64,000 bases of DNA from Bacteroidaceae bacterium (GCA_024398515.1 JAKSIZ010000002.1:62001-126000), one strand, 5' to 3'. Counted from the first letter of the stretch, positions 25,635-35,736 are shown. Notes: generated by a model from the letters alone, not told the origin. Numbers and translations are program-made.

Positions 25635-26354
25635 TTGAAACGCTTGTTTTTTTCAATCATCATTGCTGCTTTCCTCATTGGTTGCAACGAGGGGAAGGAA
25701 CATACTGCGCCTGCAATAAACGATAAAGACTCCGTTGCAACGATGATAAGTTATGGAGTCAATACGCTTATTTCCGATTCGGGAGTGATGAAATACCGCA
25801 TTGTGGCTGAATCCTGGGAGGTGAACGAGGTGACAAATCCGCCAAAATGGACGTTTATCAAAGGCATTTTCTTCCAACAGTTCGACAAAGACTTCCATAT
25901 TGCCGCCACGATAAGTGCCGATACAGCATGGTTTTACAACACTTTGCAGTTGTGGGAACTGCGTGGTAGGGTAGAGATGAGAAACGTGAACGGCACCCTT
26001 TTCAACAGCGAAGAACTCTTCTGGGACCAGAGGATGCACGAATTATACTCGCACAAATATTCCCGACTCTTCACTCCCGAGCGTCAACTTGAGGGTTCAG
26101 AGTTCCGAAGTGACGAGTATATGACCAAATATTATGTGAATAACTCCATCGGAGCGTTCCCTACAAACGACGTAATGGAGGAAGAACCTGCGCCTCCTCC
26201 TTCGCCAGCAGCAGCCAACGACTCTGCCGTAGTGGTGAACGAAGACCCTAAACCTCACCCTGCACCATTAGCCAGAAGGAAGCACGTGATAGACCAATCG
26301 TCGATAAATCGTGCAAAGGAAGACATAAATGCACGCAGACAAACAATAAACTGA
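25635..26354 (+). CDS. lptC: LPS export ABC transporter periplasmic protein LptC (lipoprotein form)
   Basis: The 239-residue protein starts with a TTG codon and a lipoprotein-type signal (MKRLFFSIIIAAFLIGC, Cys17). The body has the LptC/OstA-like beta-jellyroll pattern: ISDSGVMKYRIVAESW, IFFQQFDKDFHIAATISADTAWFYN, LWELRGRVEMRN, LFNSEELFWDQRMHELYS. It should connect the inner-membrane LptBFG complex to the periplasmic LPS bridge. The C-terminal 60 residues are Pro/Ala-rich (EEPAPPPSPAAAND) and basic, a tail not needed for the core fold. It stops 4 nt before the CNNM gene, consistent with one operon. Confidence 0.85.
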   Translation: MKRLFFSIIIAAFLIGCNEGKEHTAPAINDKDSVATMISYGVNTLISDSGVMKYRIVAESWEVNEVTNPPKWTFIKGIFFQQFDKDFHIAATISADTAWFYNTLQLWELRGRVEMRNVNGTLFNSEELFWDQRMHELYSHKYSRLFTPERQLEGSEFRSDEYMTKYYVNNSIGAFPTNDVMEEEPAPPPSPAAANDSAVVVNEDPKPHPAPLARRKHVIDQSSINRAKEDINARRQTIN

Positions 26355-26358
26355 TGCG

Positions 26359-27681
26359 ATGATATCACTGATAATAGGCGTTGTGGTGACGCTAATGTTC
26401 TCGGCTTTCTTCTCAGGAATGGAGATTGCGTTCGTCTCAAGCAACAAGATGCTTGCCGAGATGGAGCGTGAAGAGAAGAACGGATTGCCGCAGAAGTGCC
26501 TTCACCGCTTCTATGTAAACTCAAACAATTTCATTTCAACTATGCTCGTAGGCAACAATATCTCGCTTGTTGTCTATGGTATATTCATTGCGAAACTCTT
26601 TGACACCACCATCTTTTCAGGCATGCCGACGGGTTTCACGGTGCCTGCCGACACCATACTCAGCACATGTGTTGTGCTTGTGACAGGCGAATTCCTGCCC
26701 AAGACGCTCTTCAAGATTAACCCGAACAAGACATTGACCACCTTTGCAGTGCCCACATACCTGTTGTATGTGGTGCTTTTCCCTGTGTCGCGCTTCGCTA
26801 CAGCATTGTCGCATGGACTGCTGAGACTCTTCGGAGTGAAGGTTGACAAGGACAAAGACAAGCTTCAGTTTTCGCGTATAGACCTTGATCATTTGGTGCA
26901 ATCGTCGATTGACAATGCCCGAAACGACGACGAGATAACCGACGAAGTAAGGATATTCCAGAACGCATTGGACTTCTCCGACACGAAAGTCCGCGACTGC
27001 ATGATACCTCGGACAGAGATTGTGGCGGTCGATGTGAACTGCCGGATGTCGGAACTCCTCGATATGTTTGTCGAGAGTGGAAAGTCAAAACTCATCGTTT
27101 TCGAGGATGACATTGACCATATCCTCGGCTATGTACACTCGTCGGAAATGTTTCGCATAGCCCAACGCAACAGCACAAGTGGCGTGAAGTCAGACTATAG
27201 ACAAGCCACATTGAAGTCGATGATAGGCAGCATCAACATTATCGATATGCCGATAGCGCCCGAGATAATGGCTGCGAGGAAGCTTATGCACACGTTCATG
27301 CAGGAGAAGAAGACACTCGGAGTAGTGGTCGATGAGTTCGGAGGAACGAGTGGAATCGTGGCACTCGAAGACTTGGTGGAGGAGATATTCGGCGACATAG
27401 AAGACGAACACGACACTGAAACCGAATTTGCGCAGTGCATAGGCGAAGGCGAATACATGCTTTCGGCACGCATGGAAATATCGAAAGTCAATGAGCGTTT
27501 TGAACTCGATTTGCCTGAGAGCGACGATTACATCACCGTTGGTGGACTGATACTCCACGAGGCTGGACGCTTCCCGAAGCTCAACGAGACGGTTGACATA
27601 GGCAAGTTCCGCTTCAAGATTCTACGCAAGACAGCGACCAAGCTTGAGATTGTCAAGCTTGTGATTAACGGCAAACACTGA
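26359..27681 (+). CDS. CNNM/CorC (hemolysin-type) transporter-family membrane protein
   Basis: The 440-residue protein has an N-terminal DUF21/CNNM membrane domain with four hydrophobic helices (about 1-165; FSAFFSGMEIAFVSSNKM matches the family's first helix). Two CBS domains follow (about 205-330; DCMIPRTEIVAVDVN, then LKSMIGSINIIDM), with the GVVVDEFGGTSGIVALEDLVEEIFGDI segment. A CorC/HlyC C-terminal domain (about 350-435) completes it. Family members handle Mg2+/Co2+ ions; the name 'hemolysin' is historical. It follows lptC closely, as is common in Bacteroidales. Confidence 0.9.
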   Translation: MISLIIGVVVTLMFSAFFSGMEIAFVSSNKMLAEMEREEKNGLPQKCLHRFYVNSNNFISTMLVGNNISLVVYGIFIAKLFDTTIFSGMPTGFTVPADTILSTCVVLVTGEFLPKTLFKINPNKTLTTFAVPTYLLYVVLFPVSRFATALSHGLLRLFGVKVDKDKDKLQFSRIDLDHLVQSSIDNARNDDEITDEVRIFQNALDFSDTKVRDCMIPRTEIVAVDVNCRMSELLDMFVESGKSKLIVFEDDIDHILGYVHSSEMFRIAQRNSTSGVKSDYRQATLKSMIGSINIIDMPIAPEIMAARKLMHTFMQEKKTLGVVVDEFGGTSGIVALEDLVEEIFGDIEDEHDTETEFAQCIGEGEYMLSARMEISKVNERFELDLPESDDYITVGGLILHEAGRFPKLNETVDIGKFRFKILRKTATKLEIVKLVINGKH

Positions 27682-27763
27682 CCAATTAATTTCAAACAAA
27701 CGCATGTGTTATGCGGGACGAACGCTTTCGTTTCGCATGACGACTGTATGCATCTCTCAGGTT

Positions 27764-27843
27764 GAACGCTTAAGTGGCTCAAACATTGCAGCAATGTTCG
27801 AGTCAACATTGTAGCAATGTTCGGACCAACATTGCAGCAATGT
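27764..27843 (-). repeat. triple-palindrome element TP2
   Basis: Palindromes ACATTGC(A)GCAATGT lie at 27783-27797, 27806-27820 (one arm changed: GTAGC) and 27829-27843, period 23 bp. The 8-bp spacers are TCGAGTCA and TCGGACCA. GAACGCTTAA (27764-27773) lies 9 bp to the left. On the right a degenerate TTAACGCTC (27854-27862) lies 10 bp away, so this copy has boxes on both sides. It lies between the CNNM gene and cpsB. Confidence 0.9.
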
Positions 27844-27978
27844 TTTTCCGACCTTAACGCTCAACCCTTGAAGTGCAACCAAACGATACCCGCAACGCAA
27901 ACGCTCGACAAAAAAGAAAAATTACGACGCAAGTGCATTTTTATGGCAAAAAATGTTCCGTGAATAAATTTTATTTAT

Positions 27979-27986
27979 TACCTTTG
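27979..27986 (+). promoter_or_regulatory. -7 element of the cpsB-wza-wzc operon
   Basis: TACCTTTG, 20 nt before the ATG of the first gene; no perfect TTTG is seen at -33. The element lies 136 bp downstream of TP2. Confidence 0.55.
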
Positions 27987-28005
27987 CAGCAGATTATCGA
28001 TAATT

Positions 28006-28716
28006 ATGTTTTTTAGGAAAAAGAAAACGTTGGAGCAGACAGGTTTCTTCGGAAACTTTGTTGACTATCATTGCCACATATTGCCAGGGGTTGATGATGG
28101 TGTAGCCGACATGGCTACATCGCTCGAAATCCTGCGTCGCTACGAGGAACTCGGAGTGAGCACCGTGTGGTTTACGCCTCATGTCATGGAGGATATGCCT
28201 AACACAACCGAGGCATTGAAGGCTCGATTTGAGGAACTTATGGAGGCATACACAAAGGAAGTGAACGACGGCAATCGCCGTGCGCTTGAACTTCACCTCG
28301 CAGCAGAGTATATGCTTGACGACGGTTTCGAGGAAAGACTCGAACGCAAAGACCTCCTTACGCTTGGAACAAGAGACCAAGTGCTTGTCGAGACGAGTTA
28401 CTATAACCCTCCGATAAACATGGTTGAACGCTTGAACCGCATCAAGTCAAAGGGCTATTACCCTGTTCTTGCCCATCCTGAACGCTATATGTATATGGAC
28501 AAGAAGGACTACAAACAGCTCAAGGACATGGGTATAAGGTTTCAACTCAACCTCGGTTCATTGAGTAATGGGTATGGCAGTCTCGTGAAAAAGAAAGCTT
28601 TGAAGATGCTTAAAGACGGATGGTATCAGTATCGGGGCACCGATTGTCACCGCATGAGCATGGTAGATTTGATTCTTCAAGCCGAAGCACCAAAGGAATT
28701 GCAGACAAACAATTAA
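28006..28716 (+). CDS. CpsB/CapC-type PHP-fold tyrosine-protein phosphatase
   Basis: The 236-residue protein has the PHP metal-binding motifs: VDYHCHILPGVDDG (about residues 20-33), WFTPHVM (about 63-69), LAAEYMLDD (Glu ligand), LAHPERYMYM and TDCHRMS (about 219-225). These are the features of CpsB (Wzb/CpsB family) manganese-dependent phosphotyrosine phosphatases, which dephosphorylate the Wzc-type kinase to regulate polysaccharide polymerisation and export. It is followed after 16 nt by the Wza-like gene and then the BY-kinase, which supports this role. The protein is cytoplasmic. Confidence 0.92.
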   Translation: MFFRKKKTLEQTGFFGNFVDYHCHILPGVDDGVADMATSLEILRRYEELGVSTVWFTPHVMEDMPNTTEALKARFEELMEAYTKEVNDGNRRALELHLAAEYMLDDGFEERLERKDLLTLGTRDQVLVETSYYNPPINMVERLNRIKSKGYYPVLAHPERYMYMDKKDYKQLKDMGIRFQLNLGSLSNGYGSLVKKKALKMLKDGWYQYRGTDCHRMSMVDLILQAEAPKELQTNN

Positions 28717-28732
28717 CATAAAAATAGTAGAA

Positions 28733-29527
28733 ATGAAGAAGACTTTTATTGGAATTGCAGGCGTATTGACGTGCTTGATACTGATGGCGACGTCGTGCAG
28801 CTCGCACAAGCAGGTGGCTTATTTCCAAGACACCGACACATTTAACATCGTGACGACGCATGCCGCATCGCCTATCACAATACAGAGTGGCGATAAACTC
28901 TATGTGCAGGTAAAGGCACAGGGAAGCGACGTAATCAACAACATGTTCTCCATGGTGGGTGGAACAGGTTACTCTAACGTGACAACAGTGCAGAATTCAC
29001 CGTATGCTTACACCGTTAATCCTAATGGTGACATCGACTTTCCTGTAATAGGTACGGTACATGTAGCGGGCTTGACACGCTCACAAGCGGAGGAAACGAT
29101 AAAGAATAACATTATTAGTAGCGGACAAGCACGCTCGGTTACAGTCAACGTAACGTTCACCAACCTTGAAGTAAGCGTACTCGGCGAAGTAACAAGCCCA
29201 GGAAGATTTGTCATTGACCGTGACGAATTGACCATCCTTGACGCTCTCTCAATGGCACGCGACCTCACAATCTATGGTAAACGTGAGAACGTAAAGGTGC
29301 TCAGAGTAGAAAACGGACACCAACATGTATATAAGGTAAACCTCTGCGATGCGAAGTCGCTGATGAGTTCACCGGTATATTATCTGAAGCAAAACGACAT
29401 AGTTTATGTTGAACCAAACAAGGTTAAGTCGCAAAATTCCGAAATCGGTAGCATGACAACACTGTGGTTCAGTGCAACAAGTATCGTAGTTTCAATCGCA
29501 TCATTGCTCGCTAACATCTTAAAGTAA
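28733..29527 (+). CDS. polysaccharide export protein (Wza/OPX family)
   Basis: The 264-residue lipoprotein (signal MKKTFIGIAGVLTCLILMATSC, Cys22) has a Poly_export domain (about 45-140; ITIQSGDKLYVQV, YTVNPNGDIDFPVIGTVHVAGLTRSQ) and one SLBB-type beta-grasp domain (about 145-235; VTFTNLEVSVLGEVTSPGRF). A C-terminal hydrophobic segment (LWFSATSIVVSIASLLANIL) could be the outer-membrane-spanning helix. It should form the exit channel for exopolysaccharide or capsule. It is shorter than E. coli Wza, as usual for Bacteroidales. Confidence 0.9.
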   Translation: MKKTFIGIAGVLTCLILMATSCSSHKQVAYFQDTDTFNIVTTHAASPITIQSGDKLYVQVKAQGSDVINNMFSMVGGTGYSNVTTVQNSPYAYTVNPNGDIDFPVIGTVHVAGLTRSQAEETIKNNIISSGQARSVTVNVTFTNLEVSVLGEVTSPGRFVIDRDELTILDALSMARDLTIYGKRENVKVLRVENGHQHVYKVNLCDAKSLMSSPVYYLKQNDIVYVEPNKVKSQNSEIGSMTTLWFSATSIVVSIASLLANILK

Positions 29528-29533
29528 TACATC

Positions 29534-32005
29534 ATGGCACTTCAACAAACGCAAAATAACACTACCCTTGCACCGCAGAACAAGGGAAACGAAGATTTCC
29601 TTCGCATAAAAGAAATGCTTTATATCTGCTTGGCTAAATGGTATTGGTTTGTATTCTCAGTGCTCGCAACACTCGTGATAGCCTATATATATATAGGAAA
29701 GAAACAGCCAGTTTATACAAGAACAGCACAGGTAGAGATAAAAGACGACAAGGCTGGAAAGAGTGTAAGCAACAGAGCATCGGGTATTACAGATATCGGT
29801 CTGTTCAATACAACATCAACAGTTGACAACGAAAAGTACGTGTTCCAGTCGCCTGACCTTATGTATGAGGTTGTAGATAGGCTTAAACTTCAGGACAATT
29901 ATGCCTTGAAAGGACGATTGCGTACAGCTACTTTGTACGGAGAGCAACTTCCTGTAGAGGTGAAATTAGGAGGAGTTGAACCCGAAGATTACGTATCTTT
30001 CACTATGGAAATAGATGGAGATAAACTTACGTTGTCGAACCTTCGCAGGAATAAAGAACAGTATGATGGTTCTGTCAAGGCACAACTGAACAAGACTGTA
30101 AGGACTTCTGTAGGTACGGTTTTTGTTAAGCAACTGAAGTTTTCGGAAGGAAAGCAGACCATTCACTATACACATTCAAAGAAATCAAGCACTACGAATG
30201 GTTACATGGCGGCTGTTGGCGTGGCAATAGCAGACAAGATGGCAGAGATTCTTACGCTGACAATTAGCGACGTTTCGCCTAAACGTGCCGAGGATGTGCT
30301 TAATACTTTGATTCAAGTTTATAACGAACGTTGGGTACAAGACAAGAACCAAGTGACGGTTGCAACTACAAAATTCATTCGCGATCGTCTTGGTATGCTT
30401 GAGAATGACCTTTCGGGAGTTGATGAATCAATCTCTGAATTCAAGAGCCAGAACATGGTGCCTGACGTAGAGAAGGCTGCTCAGATGTATATGGAAAAGG
30501 GTGAAGAGAGCAAGGATAAGGTAGTAGAACTCTCTGGACAACTTGAAATGGGCAAGTACATGAGGAGTTTTGTTGCGTCTTCAGGCAAGGGTGTCATCAT
30601 TCCATCTGGTTCTGGTTTGACATCTTCAGCACTCGAAAAGCAAATAGATGCTTATAACGACCTTGTATTGAAACGTCAGAGTTTGATTGACAACAGTAGT
30701 GAGAAGAACTCTTTGTTGCCTGGACTTGACGAACAGATAAAGAATCTCCGTCAGGCTATATTGAAGAGTCTCGACAATCAGAACATTGCATTGCAGACAC
30801 AAATAGGCAATCTTGAGGCTGCAACTTCGAAGAAAATGGAGCAGGTTCAGTCTAATCCAAAGCAGGCAAAAGAACTTCTTTCTGTTGAACGTCAGCAGGC
30901 TGTAAAGCAGAGTTTGTATATGTTCCTCCTCCAGAAGCTTGAGGAAAATGAACTTTCACAGGCATTCACGGCTTACAACACACGTATTGTAATGCTGCCA
31001 TACGGTAGTTTGCTGCCAACTTCACCAAAGAAAATGCAGATTTACCTGATTGCACTCATCCTTGGTTTGCTGATACCATTTGCTATTATTTACTTGAAGC
31101 GAATGATGACAACCACTCTCCAGACGCGTAAAGAACTGCAAGAAGTTGTCACCATGCCGTTCCTTGGTGAAATTCCAGAGGTACCAAACGACGAACGCAA
31201 GTGGCGTTGGCCATGGCAGTCGAAGCTTACGAAGACGGAACTTGTCGTTGTTAAGCATGGTAAACGTGACGTTATCAACGAAGCATTCCGCGTGCTCAGA
31301 ACCAATATGGAGTTTATCAATGCAGATGCAGCAAACAAGGTCATGGCTATTACATCGTATAATGTTAACTCAGGTAAGACTTTCCTTGCAGTCAACTTAG
31401 GCTTAACTTTCTCATTGAAGAAGAAAAAGGTACTCCTTATTGACTGTGACTTGCGTAAGGCATCAAGTTCAAAGTATGTGAACAATCCGGCACAAGGTCT
31501 TTCAGATTACCTCGCAGGACAAGTGGGCAATTACCATGATGTAATCGTAAGTTATCCTGACAACAACTATCTTGATGTGCTCCCTGTAGGTAAGATTCCA
31601 CCTAACCCAACCGAACTTCTCACAGAAGAACGCTTCAAGCAACTCATTGACAGCGTTCGTGGAGAGTATGATGTGATACTCATCGACTGTCCTCCTGTAG
31701 AAATTCTTGCCGATACTCAGGTTATCGCACAGCATGTTGATGCGAACTGTTTCGTTGTTCGTGCAAGACTTATGGAGCGTGCGTTGCTGCCAGAACTCGA
31801 ACAACTCTACAAAGAGAACAAACTCAAGAACATGGGAGTTATCCTCAACGGTACGATTGGAGCCGATGGACGCTATGGATATGGACATCGTTATGGCTAT
31901 GGATATGGCTACAGCTATGGTTACCGTTATGGTTATCACTATGGTTACGGAGGAAAGGAAAGTGGCGCAAGCAAGAAACTTGGCTTGAAATTCTTCTCCT
32001 TCTAA
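29534..32005 (+). CDS. Wzc-like polysaccharide co-polymerase / BY-kinase with Tyr-rich tail
   Basis: The 823-residue protein has a Wzz domain with a first membrane helix (about 35-53), a long periplasmic coiled-coil/GNVR region (about 280-480), and a second membrane helix (about 500-522). A cytoplasmic tyrosine kinase domain follows, with Walker A (SYNVNSGKTF, Lys near 615), Walker A' (VLLIDCDLRK) and Walker B (VILIDCPP). The C-terminus (about residues 775-805) alternates Tyr and Gly with His/Arg (YGYGYSYGYRYGYHYGYGG), a cluster of more than ten tyrosines as autophosphorylation sites. Cyclic phosphorylation, reversed by the CpsB-type phosphatase upstream, controls polysaccharide chain length and export. 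Confidence 0.93.
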   Translation: MALQQTQNNTTLAPQNKGNEDFLRIKEMLYICLAKWYWFVFSVLATLVIAYIYIGKKQPVYTRTAQVEIKDDKAGKSVSNRASGITDIGLFNTTSTVDNEKYVFQSPDLMYEVVDRLKLQDNYALKGRLRTATLYGEQLPVEVKLGGVEPEDYVSFTMEIDGDKLTLSNLRRNKEQYDGSVKAQLNKTVRTSVGTVFVKQLKFSEGKQTIHYTHSKKSSTTNGYMAAVGVAIADKMAEILTLTISDVSPKRAEDVLNTLIQVYNERWVQDKNQVTVATTKFIRDRLGMLENDLSGVDESISEFKSQNMVPDVEKAAQMYMEKGEESKDKVVELSGQLEMGKYMRSFVASSGKGVIIPSGSGLTSSALEKQIDAYNDLVLKRQSLIDNSSEKNSLLPGLDEQIKNLRQAILKSLDNQNIALQTQIGNLEAATSKKMEQVQSNPKQAKELLSVERQQAVKQSLYMFLLQKLEENELSQAFTAYNTRIVMLPYGSLLPTSPKKMQIYLIALILGLLIPFAIIYLKRMMTTTLQTRKELQEVVTMPFLGEIPEVPNDERKWRWPWQSKLTKTELVVVKHGKRDVINEAFRVLRTNMEFINADAANKVMAITSYNVNSGKTFLAVNLGLTFSLKKKKVLLIDCDLRKASSSKYVNNPAQGLSDYLAGQVGNYHDVIVSYPDNNYLDVLPVGKIPPNPTELLTEERFKQLIDSVRGEYDVILIDCPPVEILADTQVIAQHVDANCFVVRARLMERALLPELEQLYKENKLKNMGVILNGTIGADGRYGYGHRYGYGYGYSYGYRYGYHYGYGGKESGASKKLGLKFFSF

Positions 32006-32020
32006 AGCTGATTACACAAA

Positions 32021-32061
32021 AGGTCATCTTGAGACTTAGAGCTTAGGATGACCTATTTTTT
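32021..32061 (+). terminator. rho-independent terminator after the Wzc gene
   Basis: AGGTCATC (32021) pairs with GATGACCT (32047-32054), and the hairpin is followed by ATTTTTTAT. Confidence 0.82.
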
Positions 32062-32107
32062 ATAAGAACTAACAGAACTATTACTTAACAAACAAATTAC
32101 TTTGATT

Positions 32108-33925
32108 ATGAAATATCCAAAGATTGGTATTCGCCCTGTTATCGACGGACGTCAGGGTGGTATTCGTGAAGGGCTTGAAGAAAAGACAATGAGCCTTGCA
32201 AAAGCAGTAAAAGAACTTATTGAGAGCAACCTCAAGAATGGCGATGGCTCAAAGGTTGAGTGCGTGATTGCCGACACAACAATAGGACGCGTGGCTGAAA
32301 GTGCAGCATGTGCCGAGAAATTTGAACGTGAAGGTGTTGGTTCATCAATAACAGTTACATCATGCTGGTGCTATGGCTCTGAAACAATGGACATGAATCC
32401 ATACTATCCAAAGGCTGTTTGGGGATTCAACGGAACAGAACGTCCAGGCGCTGTTTATCTTGCAGCTGTCTTGGCAGCACACAATCAGAAGGGACTTCCT
32501 GCATTTGGCATTTATGGACACGACGTTCAGGATTTGAACGACAATACTATACCTGAGGATGTTTGTGAGAAGATTCTTCGCTTTGCACGTGCCGCTCAGG
32601 CTGTGGCAACTATGCGTGGCAAGAGTTATCTCTCTATGGGAAATACGTGTATGGGTATTGCTGGCTCAATCGTAAATGCCGACTTCTTGCAGAATTATCT
32701 TGGTATGCGTACAGAATATGTTGACCTTGTTGAGATTCTTCGCCGTGTTGATTTCGAGATTTACGACCACGAGGAGTTCAAGAAAGCAATGGAATGGGTT
32801 GACAAATACTGCAAACCACAGGAAGGACACGACTATAACGAGGACCGCGAACTCTTTCCTGGAGTGCCAATGACAACGTTCAACGGCAAGGGCAAAGGCA
32901 AGAATCGTGAAGAAAAAGATGCCGACTGGGAGTTCACTGTAAAGAATATGATGATCATCCGCGACCTGATGGAAGGTAATCCGCGACTTCTTGAAATGGG
33001 ATACAAGGAGGAAGCTCTCGGTCACAATGCCATCTGTGCTGGCGTACAAGGACAGCGTCAGTGGACTGACTACAAGCCAAACTTCGACTTCCCTGAGTCT
33101 TTGATCTGTACATCTTTTGACTGGAACGGCATTCGCGAAGCAAAGATTCTTGCAACGGAAAACGACTTCTGCAACGGTATCTCTATGCTCTTCGGTCATT
33201 TGTTGACCAATCGCGGCGTGATGTTCAGCGATGTTCGCACTTATTGGAGTCCTGAAGCAGTAGAGCGCGTGACGGGTAAAGCACCTCAAGGTCTTGCTGC
33301 TGGTGGCTTCATTCACCTCATCAACTCTGGTGCCACAACGCTTGATGCAACTGGTGCTATGTCTGATGCTGACGGAAAACCAACCATCAAGGAACCTTGG
33401 AACATGACTCAAACTGATGTCGAGGCTTGCTTGAAGGCAACAAATTGGATGCCTGCCGACCGTGATTACTTCCGTGGCGGTGGCTACTCTGCACACTTCG
33501 TAACCCGTGAAGGTATGCCTATGACCATGCTTCGCCTCAATATGGTGCAAGGTCTTGGCCCTGTTCTTCAGATTGCAGAAGGCTGGACAGCAGAGCTTCC
33601 AAAGGAACAGCACGACATTCTCGACAAGCGTACCGACCCAACATGGCCAACAACATGGTTCGTTCCACGCACTGACGCTAAGCTCGATGCCTTTAAGGAT
33701 GTATATAGTGTAATGAACAACTGGGGCGCAAACCACGGTGCAATTGCTTACGGACACATTGGTGCTGACCTCATCTCATTGTGTTCAATGCTCAGAATAC
33801 CTGTTTGTATGCACAATGTTCCTGAGGAAAAGATATTCCGTCCTTCGGCTTGGAATGCTTTCGGCATGGATAAGGAAGGCTCCGACTACCGTGCTTGTCA
33901 GAATTTTGGTCCTATATATAAATAA
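32108..33925 (+). CDS. fucI: L-fucose isomerase
   Basis: The 605-residue protein (ATG 32108; a TTG two codons upstream is in frame) matches L-fucose isomerase along its length: [21 protein letters not shown] at the N-terminus, [33 protein letters not shown] and the C-terminal [18 protein letters not shown]. The enzyme converts L-fucose to L-fuculose in the cytoplasm (and can act on D-arabinose), with Mn2+ as cofactor. It is followed after 9 nt by a fucose permease. fucK, fucA and a fucR regulator are not in this window, so the rest of the pathway must be elsewhere. Confidence 0.95.
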   Translation: MKYPKIGIRPVIDGRQGGIREGLEEKTMSLAKAVKELIESNLKNGDGSKVECVIADTTIGRVAESAACAEKFEREGVGSSITVTSCWCYGSETMDMNPYYPKAVWGFNGTERPGAVYLAAVLAAHNQKGLPAFGIYGHDVQDLNDNTIPEDVCEKILRFARAAQAVATMRGKSYLSMGNTCMGIAGSIVNADFLQNYLGMRTEYVDLVEILRRVDFEIYDHEEFKKAMEWVDKYCKPQEGHDYNEDRELFPGVPMTTFNGKGKGKNREEKDADWEFTVKNMMIIRDLMEGNPRLLEMGYKEEALGHNAICAGVQGQRQWTDYKPNFDFPESLICTSFDWNGIREAKILATENDFCNGISMLFGHLLTNRGVMFSDVRTYWSPEAVERVTGKAPQGLAAGGFIHLINSGATTLDATGAMSDADGKPTIKEPWNMTQTDVEACLKATNWMPADRDYFRGGGYSAHFVTREGMPMTMLRLNMVQGLGPVLQIAEGWTAELPKEQHDILDKRTDPTWPTTWFVPRTDAKLDAFKDVYSVMNNWGANHGAIAYGHIGADLISLCSMLRIPVCMHNVPEEKIFRPSAWNAFGMDKEGSDYRACQNFGPIYK

Positions 33926-33934
33926 GGTGTAACC

Positions 33935-35287
33935 ATGGCAAAAGTTGTAGAAAAGAAATATATTTTTCCTTTTATACTCATAACAAGTCTGTTTTTGTTA
34001 TGGGGAATTGCAAACAACATGACTGATACGTTGCTTGCAGCATTCAAGCGAATCATGAGCATGACCGATGCGCAGACCTCGCTCATACAGTTTGCGTTCT
34101 ATGGATCATACTTCTGCTTTGCTCTGCCAGCAGCTTTGTATATCAAAAAGTTCTCATATAAGAGCGGTGTTATACTCGGTTTGATACTCTACGCGGCTGG
34201 TGCGATGCTGTTCTATCCGGCATCGCGAATGGCAAGTTATGGCTTTTATCTTGTTGCGATATACATCCTCGCAGGCGGATGTTCCATTCTTGAAACCACA
34301 GCAAACCCTTATATCTTGTCGATGGGCTCGCAGGAAACAGCCACGCGCAGACTTAATATTGCCCAGGCATTTAACCCTATGGGCAGCATCACGGGCATTA
34401 TGCTCAGCATGTTCTTCATTCTTGGTGAACTCAGTTCTGCCTCTGCCGACGACCGTGCAACGATGAGCGAAGAGAAACTTCAGACAATGCAAGCCCATGA
34501 ACTAAGCGCTGTTACGGGTACATACATGGCTGTAGGCTTCGTACTCATTGCTGTTCTCGTGTGCATGTTATTGTCAAAGATGCCAAAGGGAGGCGATACT
34601 GACCATTCGATACGCCTTAAATCTACGTTCAAGCGACTGATTGCAAACAAGAAATACTCGTATGGAGTCCTTGCACAGTTCTTCTATGTAGGCGCACAGA
34701 TAGGCGTATGGTCGTTCACTATCCGCATCGTGATGCAGGAAACCAACGTCATTCAGGACATCCAGGCACTGTGTCACAACATCTTCTCGGAGAATATCTT
34801 TGGCTATGTTGCCTCTACTGCAGAGCAGACAGGAGCGTCGCTCTACCTGTTCAGCATCATCTGCTTCACTATCGCACGCTTCGTTTTCACGTGGTTGATG
34901 AAGTACATACGTCCTTCAAAACTGCTTGCTGTGGCTGCTGTGGCTGACATTGTATGCACGATATTCGTCGTTCTCACAGGCGGAAGCGGCTGGCTTCTCG
35001 TAGCATTCCTAATAGGAATAAGCTTCTTCATGAGCCTTATGTTCCCAACGATTTACGGCATTGCACTCGACGGATTAGGCGATGACGCAAAGATCGGAGC
35101 CAGTGGTTTGATCATGGCCATCCTTGGTGGAGCAGTGATAACTCCGCTTCAGGGAATCATCTCCGACGGTTATGGCATCAACATTGCGTATATCGTTCCG
35201 CTCATCTGCTTTGTTTTCGTACTCGCATACGCCGTTTACATCGTAAAAGTCGAAAATAAGACAATGTTTGCGCACACAGAAAAATAA
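33935..35287 (+). CDS. fucP: L-fucose:H+ symporter (MFS family)
   Basis: The 450-residue protein has 12 predicted membrane helices. Typical FucP sequences are present: FLLWGIANNMTDTLLAAFKRIM (helix 1 with the conserved Asn-Asn region), QFAFYGSYFCFALPAALYIKKFSYK, and LETTANPYILSMG with the Glu used in proton-coupled transport. The gene follows fucI directly; the short gap carries TATATATAAATAAGGTGTAA, with AAGGTG placed 9 nt before the ATG like a ribosome-binding site. It imports L-fucose into the cytoplasm. A related hexose specificity cannot be excluded. Confidence 0.9.
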   Translation: MAKVVEKKYIFPFILITSLFLLWGIANNMTDTLLAAFKRIMSMTDAQTSLIQFAFYGSYFCFALPAALYIKKFSYKSGVILGLILYAAGAMLFYPASRMASYGFYLVAIYILAGGCSILETTANPYILSMGSQETATRRLNIAQAFNPMGSITGIMLSMFFILGELSSASADDRATMSEEKLQTMQAHELSAVTGTYMAVGFVLIAVLVCMLLSKMPKGGDTDHSIRLKSTFKRLIANKKYSYGVLAQFFYVGAQIGVWSFTIRIVMQETNVIQDIQALCHNIFSENIFGYVASTAEQTGASLYLFSIICFTIARFVFTWLMKYIRPSKLLAVAAVADIVCTIFVVLTGGSGWLLVAFLIGISFFMSLMFPTIYGIALDGLGDDAKIGASGLIMAILGGAVITPLQGIISDGYGINIAYIVPLICFVFVLAYAVYIVKVENKTMFAHTEK

Positions 35288-35399
35288 TTAACATTTTTTA
35301 ATCATAGGTAAAGTATTGAAATACATAGCATTGCAAAAAAGTTACATAAAACACTAAAAAAAAGTGTAAAAAAAAGTACAACGTATCAAAAAAATACCT

Positions 35400-35407
35400 T
35401 ACCTTTG
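35400..35407 (+). promoter_or_regulatory. -7 element of the small acidic lipoprotein gene
   Basis: TACCTTTG 53 nt before the ATG; the -33 region is A-rich without a clear TTTG. Confidence 0.5.
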
Positions 35408-35459
35408 CATCGGATTTAATAACGAATTGATTGTTTTACAAATTTAAAAAAGCAAAAAA

Positions 35460-35678
35460 ATGAAAAAGTTAGTATTTATGTTCGCAGCTGTTGCTGCTAT
35501 TTCTTTCGCTTCTTGTGGTAATAAGACTGCTGCTACAGCTGAGGTTGCTGATTCTGATACAGTAGCTGTAGAAGAAGTTGTTGACTCTCTTGACTCAACT
35601 GTTGCTGAAGTTGCTGACTCAGCTGAAGCTGTTGTTGAAGAGGCTACAGAAGCTGTTGAAGAAGCTGTTGCTGAATAA
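35460..35678 (+). CDS. small, highly acidic lipoprotein
   Basis: The 72-residue product has a lipoprotein signal (MKKLVFMFAAVAAISFASC, Cys19). The mature part is made almost entirely of Ala, Val, Glu, Asp, Thr and Ser in a roughly seven-residue rhythm (VADSAEAVVEEATEAVEEAV), suggesting an amphipathic helix or coiled coil, as in Lpp-like proteins. It has its own promoter and terminator, so it is monocistronic and probably abundant. Function is unknown; a structural envelope role is a guess. Confidence 0.75.
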   Translation: MKKLVFMFAAVAAISFASCGNKTAATAEVADSDTVAVEEVVDSLDSTVAEVADSAEAVVEEATEAVEEAVAE

Positions 35679-35703
35679 TTTTAGCATTAACTTACGAAAC
35701 AAA

Positions 35704-35736
35704 GTCCGCTTGGCGATACGTCAGGCGGATTTTTTT
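35704..35736 (+). terminator. terminator of the small lipoprotein gene
   Basis: TCCGC at 35705 pairs with GCGGA at 35725-35729 (with an imperfect inner stem), followed by seven T. Confidence 0.75.
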
